Shown here in pieces: positions 35,690 to 43,951 of a stretch of 64,000 bases of DNA (position 1 is its first letter; the number at the start of each line of letters is the position of its first letter). The stretch is from NCBI RefSeq assembly GCF_000468535.1, contig NZ_AUQY01000002.1, positions 536,888-600,887 on the forward strand, in the 5' to 3' direction. Below the pieces are notes generated by a model. That model was not told the DNA's origin, ran no database searches, and saw only the letters and a list, made by a program, of their open reading frames with translations. Origin of the DNA: Peptoniphilus mikwangii (GTDB taxonomy: Bacteria > Bacillota > Clostridia > Tissierellales > Peptoniphilaceae). Made by a program: the position numbers and the translations under genes.

Positions 35690-35875
35690 CTGCAACTATG
35701 ATTTTCAATTTCTCTTATATCATTGATTTGCTTAACAATACTTTCTTTGGATTTTTTGTTTGTAATTCTCTCCTTACCAAAATAATCATTCATATTAACT
35801 TTCAGATGTTATAATTCCTCATACTGCGCCGATAATGAATTATGTTTCTTGGCAATCTCATATTATTTAACTTAC
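35690..35875 (-). pseudogene. Possible relaxase/mobilisation gene remnant
   Basis: A minus-strand frame reads AKKHNSLSAQYEEL, a stop, then HLKVNMNDYFGKERITNKKS and KESIVKQINDIREIENHS. The charged helical pattern resembles the C-terminal coiled part of relaxases from mobile elements. One stop breaks the frame and no N-terminal part remains. Confidence 0.35.
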
Positions 35876-36015
35876 AATGCTTTAGAATACTCTTTTATTT
35901 TCCTAAAAAGATTTTTATCGGATAGTGTGGAAATTGTTTAAGAAAAATATCTATTTACTCATAAGATTTATATCCCTATACGGACATGATTTAATGCAAT
36001 TTTTTAAGCTGGATG

Positions 36016-36211
36016 ACAGTATTGAAGTGAATATACGACCTGTTATCCTGAATGATGAAGATCCTGAATACACCAGCTAAAGAAGCATTGCAGGATTAGA
36101 AGGCTAATTATCCTGACAGTCTGAAAAAGATTATGTCCCTTCTGAAGAAAGCAATGTAAAATTCTATAGAAAGGGTATATCCGCTAAGATTCCACCGGAT
36201 ATAAAATAGGC
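36016..36211 (+). pseudogene. Gene remnant C3 before hairpin H4
   Basis: The plus strand reads IEVNIRPVILNDEDPEYTS with a stop, then QSEKDYVPSEESNVKFYRKG and ISAKIPPDIK with a stop. It is a second copy of the remnant at 24263-24462, with a few base differences. The parent family is not recognised. The segment 35876-36015 shows nothing else. Confidence 0.55.
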
Positions 36212-36291
36212 AAAGAAAAAGCACATGGCTGAAAGATTTCACTCTTAAAGTTATGTGCTTAGATTTTATACTGTTCGATTATTTATACAAA
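36212..36291. repeat. Hairpin repeat H, copy 4 (terminator)
   Basis: GCACATGGC and ATGTGC arms enclose 'tgaaagatttcactcttaaa', with the tail 'ctgttcgattatttatacaa'. It ends 8 bp before the stop codon of the alpha/beta hydrolase gene, exactly as copy 2 does at 21506. Confidence 0.75.
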
Positions 36292-36298
36292 CCGGGAG

Positions 36299-37057
36299 TT
36301 ATCTGCTACAAATCGCTTCTATTCCATCAACGAACATCTGCGGATGCAGTGTAGCAAGACCTGCATGCCCAACATTTTTAAACTGCCTAAATGTTGTCTG
36401 TGGGATATTCTCTTTGAAGTATTTAATATCCAACCTGCGCTTTTTTTCTTCCTTATCTGTATACCAATATTCAATACTATTGCAATCTATATCTATAGAA
36501 CTTGGCATAGAATAATTGTTACAAGAATCAAATGTTCTCCAGATGGTTTTATAACTAACCATCTTCATCACCTTAGCAACATACTGTAAATCTTCCTTCG
36601 AATACTCATCCGTTGCGAAGGCTTTTTCAAGAATTTTCAGCCCACCTATTTTGCCCATCGAAATCATCAGAAAGTCTTTAACTGCAATGAATCTTGTAAT
36701 CACCCATGGCAACTGATACGGAGTGATTCCACCATCGACAACAGCATGATTAACTTTTATTTTTCCATTAGCAAGAATTTTTGTGACTATACTTCCTCCC
36801 ATAGAGCACCCATAGATACACTCAATCTCCGCATATTCGTTAGCCTTCAGCCAATCCTCAAGCTTTGCTACAATCTGTTCAATACTCGTAAAATCTCCGC
36901 GCTGCTTTGTATCATAACCTGGCAGTGCAGGTATAATAAGATGATATTTATCCTTCATAAGAGGAATAACATACTCAAAATAATCCCACATCACCATTGA
37001 TGGATGAACTAATACTATTGTCTTTTGATTCCCTTTTCCAAATTCATATATTGTCAT
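36299..37057 (-). CDS. Alpha/beta hydrolase
   Basis: The 252-aa protein has TIVLVHPSMVMWDYFEYV (oxyanion region), the nucleophile elbow YGCSMGGSIV near residue 95, and a C-terminal His in FKNVGHAGLATLHP. No signal peptide is seen, so it is cytoplasmic. Three in-frame ATGs exist; the one at 37057 has AAAGG at good spacing and is preferred. It lies alone between hairpin H and box B, the same context as the membrane protein at 21514, and has no metabolic neighbour. Confidence 0.82.
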   Translation of the reverse strand: MTIYEFGKGNQKTIVLVHPSMVMWDYFEYVIPLMKDKYHLIIPALPGYDTKQRGDFTSIEQIVAKLEDWLKANEYAEIECIYGCSMGGSIVTKILANGKIKVNHAVVDGGITPYQLPWVITRFIAVKDFLMISMGKIGGLKILEKAFATDEYSKEDLQYVAKVMKMVSYKTIWRTFDSCNNYSMPSSIDIDCNSIEYWYTDKEEKKRRLDIKYFKENIPQTTFRQFKNVGHAGLATLHPQMFVDGIEAICSR

Positions 37058-37101
37058 GTCGGTCATCCTTTGCAAATTCTAATTTGTTACTCACTATTTT
37101 C

Positions 37102-37213
37102 ACAAAAGCCTCCCACCAAAACGATGGAAGGCTTTCTAAAGAATTCACCTAAATTCAACAACTCCCTTTTGAACCTACTTTTTCAACTTTTTAGTATCAA
37201 AATAGTATCACTC
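37102..37213. repeat. Box B repeat, copy 4, including a hairpin
   Basis: AAAAGCCTCCCA pairs imperfectly with TGGAAGGCTTT (37105-37136), then 'attcacctaaattcaacaac' (37142-37163) and 'ttttagtatcaaaatagtat' follow in the same order as at 22066-22165. The hairpin may terminate guaA transcription coming from the right. Confidence 0.7.
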
Positions 37214-37289
37214 AGGAGTTTTCGGCAACGCCTAATCGATGAATCTGACTGTTTTCAAGGGTTTTATAGCAGAAATATATTTGTTGCTG

Positions 37290-38807
37290 TTACTCCCACT
37301 CTATTGTTGCCGGTGGTTTACTTGTTATATCATAGACTATTCTATTTATATTATTTACTTCGTTTACTATTCTATTTGATACTTTATCCAATATTTCGTA
37401 AGGTATTCTTGCCCAATCAGCAGTCATAAAATCTGTTGTTTTTACTGCTCTTAGTGCAAGTGTATAATCGTATGTTCTAAAGTCACCCATTACTCCTACT
37501 GTTCTGTTATTTGTAAGTACAGCAAAGTATTGATTTATTTCTTTTCCGAGTCCCGCTTTTTCTAATTCTTCTCTGAAGATATAATCTGCATCTCTTAATA
37601 TATCAAGCTTATCTTTTGTTACTTCTCCAATTACTCTTATGCCAAGTCCAGGTCCGGGGAAAGGCTGACGATCTACTAAGTAGTCCGGTAGTCCAAGTTC
37701 TCTACCTAAATTTCTCACTTCATCTTTAAACAACATTTTAAGCGGTTCTACCAAATCTTTAAAATCCACTACTTCCGGTAATCCACCTACATTGTGGTGC
37801 GATTTTATAACTGCCGCATCTCCAAGTCCGGATTCTATTATGTCCGGATATATTGTTCCCTGTGCAAGAAAATCTACAGACTTAATTTTTCTTCCTTCGT
37901 CTTCAAATACTCTTATAAATTCTTCGCCTATTGCTTTTCTTTTTGCCTCAGGGTCTGTTACTCCTTTGAGCTTATTTAAAAATCTATCTTCAGCATCTAC
38001 TCTTATAAAATTCATTCCGGAATTTTTAAATGCAGCTTCAACTTCATCCCCTTCATTTTTTCTCATTAAGCCATGGTCTACAAATATACATGTAAGTTTG
38101 CTGCCCACTGCCTTTGAAAGTAATGCCGCTGTTACTGATGAGTCTACTCCTCCTGATAGTGCAAGTAATACTTTTCCGTCTCCAACTTTATTTTTAACTT
38201 CTTCTATTGCCATCTTTGCGTAGTTTGACATATTCCAATTCTGCTCAACTTTACAAACTTCTGTTATAAAGTTTTTAAGCATTTCATTGCCAAACTGTGA
38301 ATGATTTACTTCCGGATGAAATTGTAATGCATAAAGTTTCTTTTCTTTATTTTGCATAGCTGCTATAGGACAATTATCAGTATTGGCTATTGTTTCAAAT
38401 CCTTCCGGTAATTTTTCCACTCTATCCACATGACTCATCCAAACGTAATTTTCATTCGGTATGCCATTAAAAATCAAAGAATCTTTTATATTCAGAACCG
38501 TTTTTCCGAATTCTCTTTGCTTTGCCGGTTTTACTTCTCCTCCAAGTGTATGTGCCATTATTTGCATTCCATAGCACAATCCAAGTATCGGTATATTTCT
38601 CTCAAATATTTCTTTTTCAATTTGCGGTGCCTTTTCTTCATATACTGAATTAGGTCCGCCTGTAAATATAATTCCCTGCGGTTTTTTTTCATCTATACTC
38701 TTAAGAGCTTTATTATAAGGTACAACCTCACAATATACATTCAAATTTCTTACTCTTCTTGCAATTAATTGGTTGTATTGTCCTCCAAAATCTACGACTA
38801 AAATCAT
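37290..38807 (-). CDS. guaA: GMP synthase (glutamine-hydrolysing)
   Basis: The 505-aa enzyme converts XMP to GMP. The class I amidotransferase domain has GLCYGMQ (catalytic Cys near residue 78) and [11 protein letters not shown]; the ATP-pyrophosphatase domain has [16 protein letters not shown]; the C-terminal dimerisation domain ends [18 protein letters not shown]. The ATG at 38807 has GGAGG upstream and begins at [15 protein letters not shown]; 24 extra codons in the frame are excluded. The gene is divergent from yibE/F. No purine riboswitch is visible in the 124-bp gap. Confidence 0.97.
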   Translation of the reverse strand: MILVVDFGGQYNQLIARRVRNLNVYCEVVPYNKALKSIDEKKPQGIIFTGGPNSVYEEKAPQIEKEIFERNIPILGLCYGMQIMAHTLGGEVKPAKQREFGKTVLNIKDSLIFNGIPNENYVWMSHVDRVEKLPEGFETIANTDNCPIAAMQNKEKKLYALQFHPEVNHSQFGNEMLKNFITEVCKVEQNWNMSNYAKMAIEEVKNKVGDGKVLLALSGGVDSSVTAALLSKAVGSKLTCIFVDHGLMRKNEGDEVEAAFKNSGMNFIRVDAEDRFLNKLKGVTDPEAKRKAIGEEFIRVFEDEGRKIKSVDFLAQGTIYPDIIESGLGDAAVIKSHHNVGGLPEVVDFKDLVEPLKMLFKDEVRNLGRELGLPDYLVDRQPFPGPGLGIRVIGEVTKDKLDILRDADYIFREELEKAGLGKEINQYFAVLTNNRTVGVMGDFRTYDYTLALRAVKTTDFMTADWARIPYEILDKVSNRIVNEVNNINRIVYDITSKPPATIEWE

Positions 38808-38931
38808 ATACCCTACCTCCTTTTTTATATTATATGATAATTTTGAAATTTTTTCATTGTTTTTTAATGTGTTTGCCATCTATTTATGTATTTTTTATAT
38901 ATTAATGTTAAAATAGTTGTGGGGTGATTAA

Positions 38932-40068
38932 ATGAAGCTCAAAAGTTTATTTTTGCTTATACTCTTAACTATAGTTTTCATTTTTCCAAGCTATAGTTTT
39001 GCAAATTCTTTTAATGCAATGAAAAATATAGATGTCACACAGAGTTTTGAAGATGCAAGATATGAAAAGGCCATTATAATTAGTGTTGATGATAAAGAAG
39101 AACCTGACGAATATGGAAACATGGCCCAAAATATTAAAGTAAAGCTTCTTTCCGGAAATGATAAAGGAAAAATTATAAATGTAATAAATTACATGTCCAC
39201 TTATTTAAATACCAATTTAGATTTAAAGGTAAATCAAAAAGTATTAATATCCATTGATAAGGACATGGACGGAAATGATGTGTATAGTGTAAGTGATTAT
39301 TTAAGAACTGATTATATTTATATATTGATGGGAGTTTTTATTTTAATCTTATTATTTGTCGGAAGAAAGAAGGGTCTTCTTACAATAGTATCTTTAATCA
39401 TAACTCTTGTCATCATATTTTTTGTTTCTATTCCTCTTATTATTAAGGGTCACAGCCCAATTCTAATTGCTGTAATAAGTTCATTTATTATATCATTTAT
39501 ATCCCTCTTAATTGTCGGAGGTTTTAATTTAAAAACTATCAGTGCAATTTTAGGCACAAGCTTCGGTGCCATTCTTGCCGGTGTAATTGCATTTTTAGTA
39601 GGAACTAAAATTCATCTCACCGGTCTTTCATTAGATGAAACTCAGATGCTTCTATATCTTCCGGATGATCTTGTTTTAGATCCCGGCGAGCTGTTATTTG
39701 CAGGTATAATTTGGGGTTCCATAGGCGCTGTTATGGACGTTGGAATGAGTGTTTCATCTTCTATACAAGAAATCTCAAGAGCAAATGAGTCATTTGGATT
39801 TAAAGAACTTTTTAAATCCGGAATGAATGTCGGCAGAGATATTATGGCAACTATGAGTAATACCTTAATCCTTGCATATATGGGCAGTGCTCTTCCACTG
39901 ATACTTCTTGTAATAATTTATCAGGAAAATAATTTTAAAATTTTAAATCTCGATGTAATTGCAACTGAAATTGTACGTTCTCTATCGGGTAGTATAGGTC
40001 TTATTTTATCAATCCCGATTACAGCTTTAATTGCCGCTTTTTTAATAGAAAAAAATTCAAATAAATAA
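38932..40068 (+). CDS. YibE/F family membrane protein
   Basis: A 378-aa membrane protein with a signal peptide (cut after SYSFA), an extracellular beta-rich domain of about 110 residues, and seven or eight membrane segments from residue 128 on. The segments with GGFNLKTISAILGTSFGAIL, WGSIGAVMDVGMSVSSSI and MSNTLILAYMGSALPLIL are the YibE/F signature. The function is unknown; members are predicted transporters. GGGGTGATTAA precedes the ATG. Confidence 0.88.
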   Translation: MKLKSLFLLILLTIVFIFPSYSFANSFNAMKNIDVTQSFEDARYEKAIIISVDDKEEPDEYGNMAQNIKVKLLSGNDKGKIINVINYMSTYLNTNLDLKVNQKVLISIDKDMDGNDVYSVSDYLRTDYIYILMGVFILILLFVGRKKGLLTIVSLIITLVIIFFVSIPLIIKGHSPILIAVISSFIISFISLLIVGGFNLKTISAILGTSFGAILAGVIAFLVGTKIHLTGLSLDETQMLLYLPDDLVLDPGELLFAGIIWGSIGAVMDVGMSVSSSIQEISRANESFGFKELFKSGMNVGRDIMATMSNTLILAYMGSALPLILLVIIYQENNFKILNLDVIATEIVRSLSGSIGLILSIPITALIAAFLIEKNSNK

Positions 40069-40095
40069 GTTTTTCACACTTAATATGATTTATAA

Positions 40096-40129
40096 AAAAT
40101 TCCTTTGCAACATATTGCAAAGGAATTTT
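40096..40129. terminator. Bidirectional terminator between yibE/F and tkt
   Basis: A perfect 11-bp stem TTCCTTTGCAA/TTGCAAAGGAA with A and T tracts on both sides separates two convergent genes. Confidence 0.88.
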
Positions 40130-40130
40130 C

Positions 40131-42080
40131 TTATAGCTCTTCTATTGTTTTTTTAATGTTTTCAGTTGTTATCCCAAAATGTTCAAATACCTTAGAGCCT
40201 TCTCCTGATGCTCCAAATTCGTCTATCGAAAGTATTTTTCCATTTGTTCCTGCGTATTTATACCATCCAAATGAACTTGCAGCTTCCACAACAAGTCTTT
40301 TTTCACAGCTGCTCGGAATTATATTTTCTCTATATTCTATGCTCTGTGCCTCAAATAATTCAACTGAAGGCATACTTACTACACGAACATTCTTTTTATC
40401 TTTTGCGGCATCTATTGCAAGTGAAACTTCAGAACCTGTTGCTATTATAATTTTTTCAAGTTCATCTTCTTCAGCTTTTACAATATATGCTCCGTTTGCA
40501 GCATCTATTGATGATTTTTCAAGATTTTTTAAAGTCTGTCTTGAAAGAATCAAACATACAGGTGTCATTTTAGACTTCATTGCAACTGACCAGCCGACTG
40601 CCGCCTCTACTGCATCTGCGGGTCTAAAAACTATATTATTAGGTATCGACCTTAACATGGCAAGGTGTTCTATCGGTTGATGTGTAGGTCCGTCTTCTCC
40701 TACTCCGATTGAATCGTGAGTTAAAATATATGTTGCAGGAAGATTTTGAAGTGCACTTAGTCTAATTGCAGGTTTCATATAATCTGAAAATACTAAAAAT
40801 GTAGCTCCGTATCCTCTAAGTCCTCCATGAAGCATAATTCCGTTTACAATAGCTCCCATTGCATGTTCTCTTATTCCAAAGTTTATATTATTTCCTTTTG
40901 GATTAGTACTGCTGAAATTATCCGAGTTATTCATCACGGATTTATTTGACGGGCCTAAATCCGCACTGCCTCCAAATAAAAGATTGAATTCTTTTGCAAT
41001 TCTATTTAACGCCTCTCCTGAAGATGCCCTTGTAGCCATATCCTTTTCAAACTTCAAATATTCTTCCGTTTCAAGAAAATCTAAATTGAATTTACCGTTA
41101 AATGAATCTACAAGCTCCTTATATTCCTTCGGATATTTTTCTGCATAGAGTTTTTCAACTCGTTTTTCTTTTTCATATTCAAATACTAAGTCTTTATTTA
41201 TATCTTCATAGTGTAATCTTACTTCATCTTCTACATAAAATTCTTCTTCAGGGTATTCAAAAAATTTCTTTGTTTCAAGAACACCATCTACTCCAAGCGG
41301 TTCACCATGTGCCTTTGATAATCCGACTCTCGGAGAGCCGTATCCTATTTGTGTTTTTATTTCAATCAAGGTCGGTCTTGTTTTTTCTCTCTTTGCCTCT
41401 TCAATCGCCTCTTTTATTTCAGACAGATTATTTCCATCTTCAACAAGAAGTGTTTGCCAGCCAAGCGCCTTATATCTCATAGATACATTTTCTCTAAATG
41501 CAAGGTCAGTTGAACCTTCAATTGTGATTTTATTTGAATCATACAATACTATTAATTTTCCAAGTTCAAGAGTTCCCGCAAGAGATGATGCTTCATTAGA
41601 AATTCCTTCCATTAAATCTCCATCTCCGCAAATTACAAATGTATTATGATTAATTATTTCAATATCCCTGTTGTATATTGCAGCCAAATGTTTTTCAGCC
41701 ATTGCCATGCCGACTGCCATTGATATACCTTGTCCGAGAGGACCTGTTGTAGCTTCTACTCCAACTGTATGGCCGTATTCAGGGTGCCCCGGTGTTTTGC
41801 TTCCAAGTTGTCTGAAGTTTTTTAAATCTTCTAATTTAAGTCCGTATCCAAAAAGGTGCAGCAAAGAATATAACATTGATGATCCATGACCTGCAGATAG
41901 AATAAATCTATCTCTGTTTATCCAATTCGGATCCTTTGGATTATGCTTCATTGTCTTCCATAACATATAGGCTGCCGGTGCTGCTCCTAACGGTAATCCC
42001 GGATGACCTGAGTTTGCTCTTTGAATTTGATCGATAGAGAGCATTCTAATCGCATTTACACTTTTTTGTTCAATATTCAA
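40131..42080 (-). CDS. tkt: Transketolase
   Basis: The 649-aa thiamine-diphosphate enzyme exchanges two-carbon units in the pentose phosphate pathway. It has the ThDP motif GDGDLMEGISNEASSLAG near residue 153, the middle pyrimidine domain (GIREHAMGAIVNGI) and a C-terminal domain. The frame opens at GTG-AGG-AGG, which is itself the ribosome site; the TTG at 42080, seven bases downstream, is the likely start. It is the last gene of the CsaB operon, 11 bp after the glycosyltransferase stop. Confidence 0.95.
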   Translation of the reverse strand: MNIEQKSVNAIRMLSIDQIQRANSGHPGLPLGAAPAAYMLWKTMKHNPKDPNWINRDRFILSAGHGSSMLYSLLHLFGYGLKLEDLKNFRQLGSKTPGHPEYGHTVGVEATTGPLGQGISMAVGMAMAEKHLAAIYNRDIEIINHNTFVICGDGDLMEGISNEASSLAGTLELGKLIVLYDSNKITIEGSTDLAFRENVSMRYKALGWQTLLVEDGNNLSEIKEAIEEAKREKTRPTLIEIKTQIGYGSPRVGLSKAHGEPLGVDGVLETKKFFEYPEEEFYVEDEVRLHYEDINKDLVFEYEKEKRVEKLYAEKYPKEYKELVDSFNGKFNLDFLETEEYLKFEKDMATRASSGEALNRIAKEFNLLFGGSADLGPSNKSVMNNSDNFSSTNPKGNNINFGIREHAMGAIVNGIMLHGGLRGYGATFLVFSDYMKPAIRLSALQNLPATYILTHDSIGVGEDGPTHQPIEHLAMLRSIPNNIVFRPADAVEAAVGWSVAMKSKMTPVCLILSRQTLKNLEKSSIDAANGAYIVKAEEDELEKIIIATGSEVSLAIDAAKDKKNVRVVSMPSVELFEAQSIEYRENIIPSSCEKRLVVEAASSFGWYKYAGTNGKILSIDEFGASGEGSKVFEHFGITTENIKKTIEEL

Positions 42081-42091
42081 AATATTCCTCC

Positions 42092-42847
42092 TCACTTTAC
42101 TGCATTCTTATCTAACATAACTGAAATTAAAAACTTGGGTATTGCAACTTGCCTTTTTATTCTCGACGGATCTGAAATTAATCTATAAAACCATTCAAGA
42201 TTCAATTTTATAAATATATCGGGAGCTCGTTTAACCTCTCCTGCAATTATATCTATCACTCCGCCATTTCCTATTATCAGTTTTGAATTTAATTTTTTTG
42301 CGTTTTCTTCAATCCAAAGTTCCTGTTTAGGATAACCGAGACCTAAAAATATTATATCAGGTTTAAGTCTGTTTATCTCATCTATTACTTCCATCTCTTC
42401 ATCATGTCCCGCCATTCCAAGATGTGTTCCCTTAAAGTAGCCATGATGATATCCTATTACATTTAATTCAGGTCTTGTACTTTTTAAATTTTCATATGCT
42501 TTTTCTACAACTTCGGGCTTAGTTCCGAGAAGATACACAGAATATCCCTCTTCTTCCGCAATATTTAAAAGCTCCATTGAAACATCAAAACCTGTAACTC
42601 TCTCTTTTAAAGGTTTACCCCTCATCTTTGAACCATATATAAGTCCTATTCCATCTGCAATTGAAAGATCCGCTGAATTTAATATATCTCTGAGTTTTGC
42701 ATTGTCTCTTGCATCTACTACTATTTCAGTGTTCGGAGTAACTATTGTGTGAATTTTATCTTCTTTCAAAAATCCTCTTACTATATCTATTGCTTCTTTA
42801 AAGTTTATATTAAAAACATTTACTCCAAAAATACTTACCTTATCCAT
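42092..42847 (-). CDS. WecG/TagA/CpsF family glycosyltransferase
   Basis: The 251-aa enzyme transfers a sugar (ManNAc type) to a lipid-linked acceptor. It has TIVTPNTEIVVDARDN near residue 33, the GT26 core ADGIGLIYGSKMRG, YLLGTKPEVVEKA and FLGLGYPKQELWIEEN. It lacks a membrane segment. The genes csaB and DUF5693 directly upstream indicate the secondary cell-wall polymer to which SLH proteins bind. AGAGGTGAACT precedes the ATG. Confidence 0.9.
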   Translation of the reverse strand: MDKVSIFGVNVFNINFKEAIDIVRGFLKEDKIHTIVTPNTEIVVDARDNAKLRDILNSADLSIADGIGLIYGSKMRGKPLKERVTGFDVSMELLNIAEEEGYSVYLLGTKPEVVEKAYENLKSTRPELNVIGYHHGYFKGTHLGMAGHDEEMEVIDEINRLKPDIIFLGLGYPKQELWIEENAKKLNSKLIIGNGGVIDIIAGEVKRAPDIFIKLNLEWFYRLISDPSRIKRQVAIPKFLISVMLDKNAVK

Positions 42848-42850
42848 AGT

Positions 42851-43951
42851 TCACCTCTCAAGAACAAACTTAACCGCCTCATTGTGTTTATCAGTTAAAT
42901 TATAAAATTTTTTAAGATGTTCTCTTGTTTCTTTCTTCAGTTCATCTAAATTATCTATTGAGTTTAAAACCTCTTCCGATAATTTTTCCGAGCAGAAATC
43001 TCCTACGTAAAACCTCTGAATTCTCTCAAGTTCTTTCATAAATCCATCTATTTTAGGGTCATAGCTTATTCCTATCGGATAAACTCCCATAAGTGTCGCA
43101 AATATAAGCCCGTGCAATCTCATAGAAACCATTATATCCATTGTTCCGATTAAAGATAAATATTCTTTGACATGTAGATATTCTTCAACCAAGTAAATAT
43201 TCTCATATTTTTCCTTTAACAGGTTGTAAATTTTCCTCTCGATTTCAAGGTCTAAATGATAAAAAAACGGCACAAAAATAATATTTACGTCTTTTTTTTG
43301 AACAATCTTCTCTATAGTAGAAACTATTTCAGAAATTGTCCTATCTCCATAATTCTTCCAGTTCATTATTGTAAAGCAAATATTCTTTTTATCTTCTCTT
43401 ACATTTAGTTTTTTTAAAATGTCCCTTCCAAAATCAAGATTCGGTTTATTAATTCCAAATACGGTATCTGTTGTCACAAGTATATCTCGATTTACTCCAA
43501 GTTCTCTTAACTCCCTTGCCGACGCCTTATCTCTTACGTTTAAAAAGTCTACTTTGCTCAGAATGTTTCTTGCGAGATATTTATTTCTTTTTAAATTTAT
43601 CGGTCCTATTCCCTGCGAGTATACAAATGTCTTTTTCTTAAATAACATTCCGAGTTTTAATATTGCAAGATAGTACAAAATTGATTTTTTACTTGTAATA
43701 TCTTGCATTAAAGAACCGCCACCGGACAATACCATATCACAATTTCTAACTGCGCTTATTATTTCAAACAAATTAGAACGATTTACGCTTTTCACATTAT
43801 ATTTTTTTTCTGTCCAATCAGGATTTTTCGACAATACTACAATTTCAGCATCAGAATGTAAAGATATTCCGTCTACGAGACCCTTTAATATTGCCTCATC
43901 TCCTATATTATTGTATCCGTAATATCCCGATACTAAAATTTTATTTCTCAA
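42851..43951 (-). CDS. csaB: Polysaccharide pyruvyl transferase CsaB
   Basis: The 366-aa enzyme adds ketal-linked pyruvate to the wall polymer, which makes the ligand for SLH-domain S-layer proteins. It starts at the TTG at 43951 (RNKILVSGYYGYNNIGDEA), with GGGG about 13 nt before; no later Met fits the conserved start. Further motifs are VLSGGGSLMQDITS near 95 and SMRLHGLIFATLMGV near 275. It overlaps DUF5693 by 11 nt and precedes wecG by 3 nt. Confidence 0.93.
   Translation of the reverse strand: MRNKILVSGYYGYNNIGDEAILKGLVDGISLHSDAEIVVLSKNPDWTEKKYNVKSVNRSNLFEIISAVRNCDMVLSGGGSLMQDITSKKSILYYLAILKLGMLFKKKTFVYSQGIGPINLKRNKYLARNILSKVDFLNVRDKASARELRELGVNRDILVTTDTVFGINKPNLDFGRDILKKLNVREDKKNICFTIMNWKNYGDRTISEIVSTIEKIVQKKDVNIIFVPFFYHLDLEIERKIYNLLKEKYENIYLVEEYLHVKEYLSLIGTMDIMVSMRLHGLIFATLMGVYPIGISYDPKIDGFMKELERIQRFYVGDFCSEKLSEEVLNSIDNLDELKKETREHLKKFYNLTDKHNEAVKFVLER

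Noticed and set aside
38808-38931. Purine riboswitch before guaA
   Set aside because: The gap is short and I could not find the conserved three-way-junction core.
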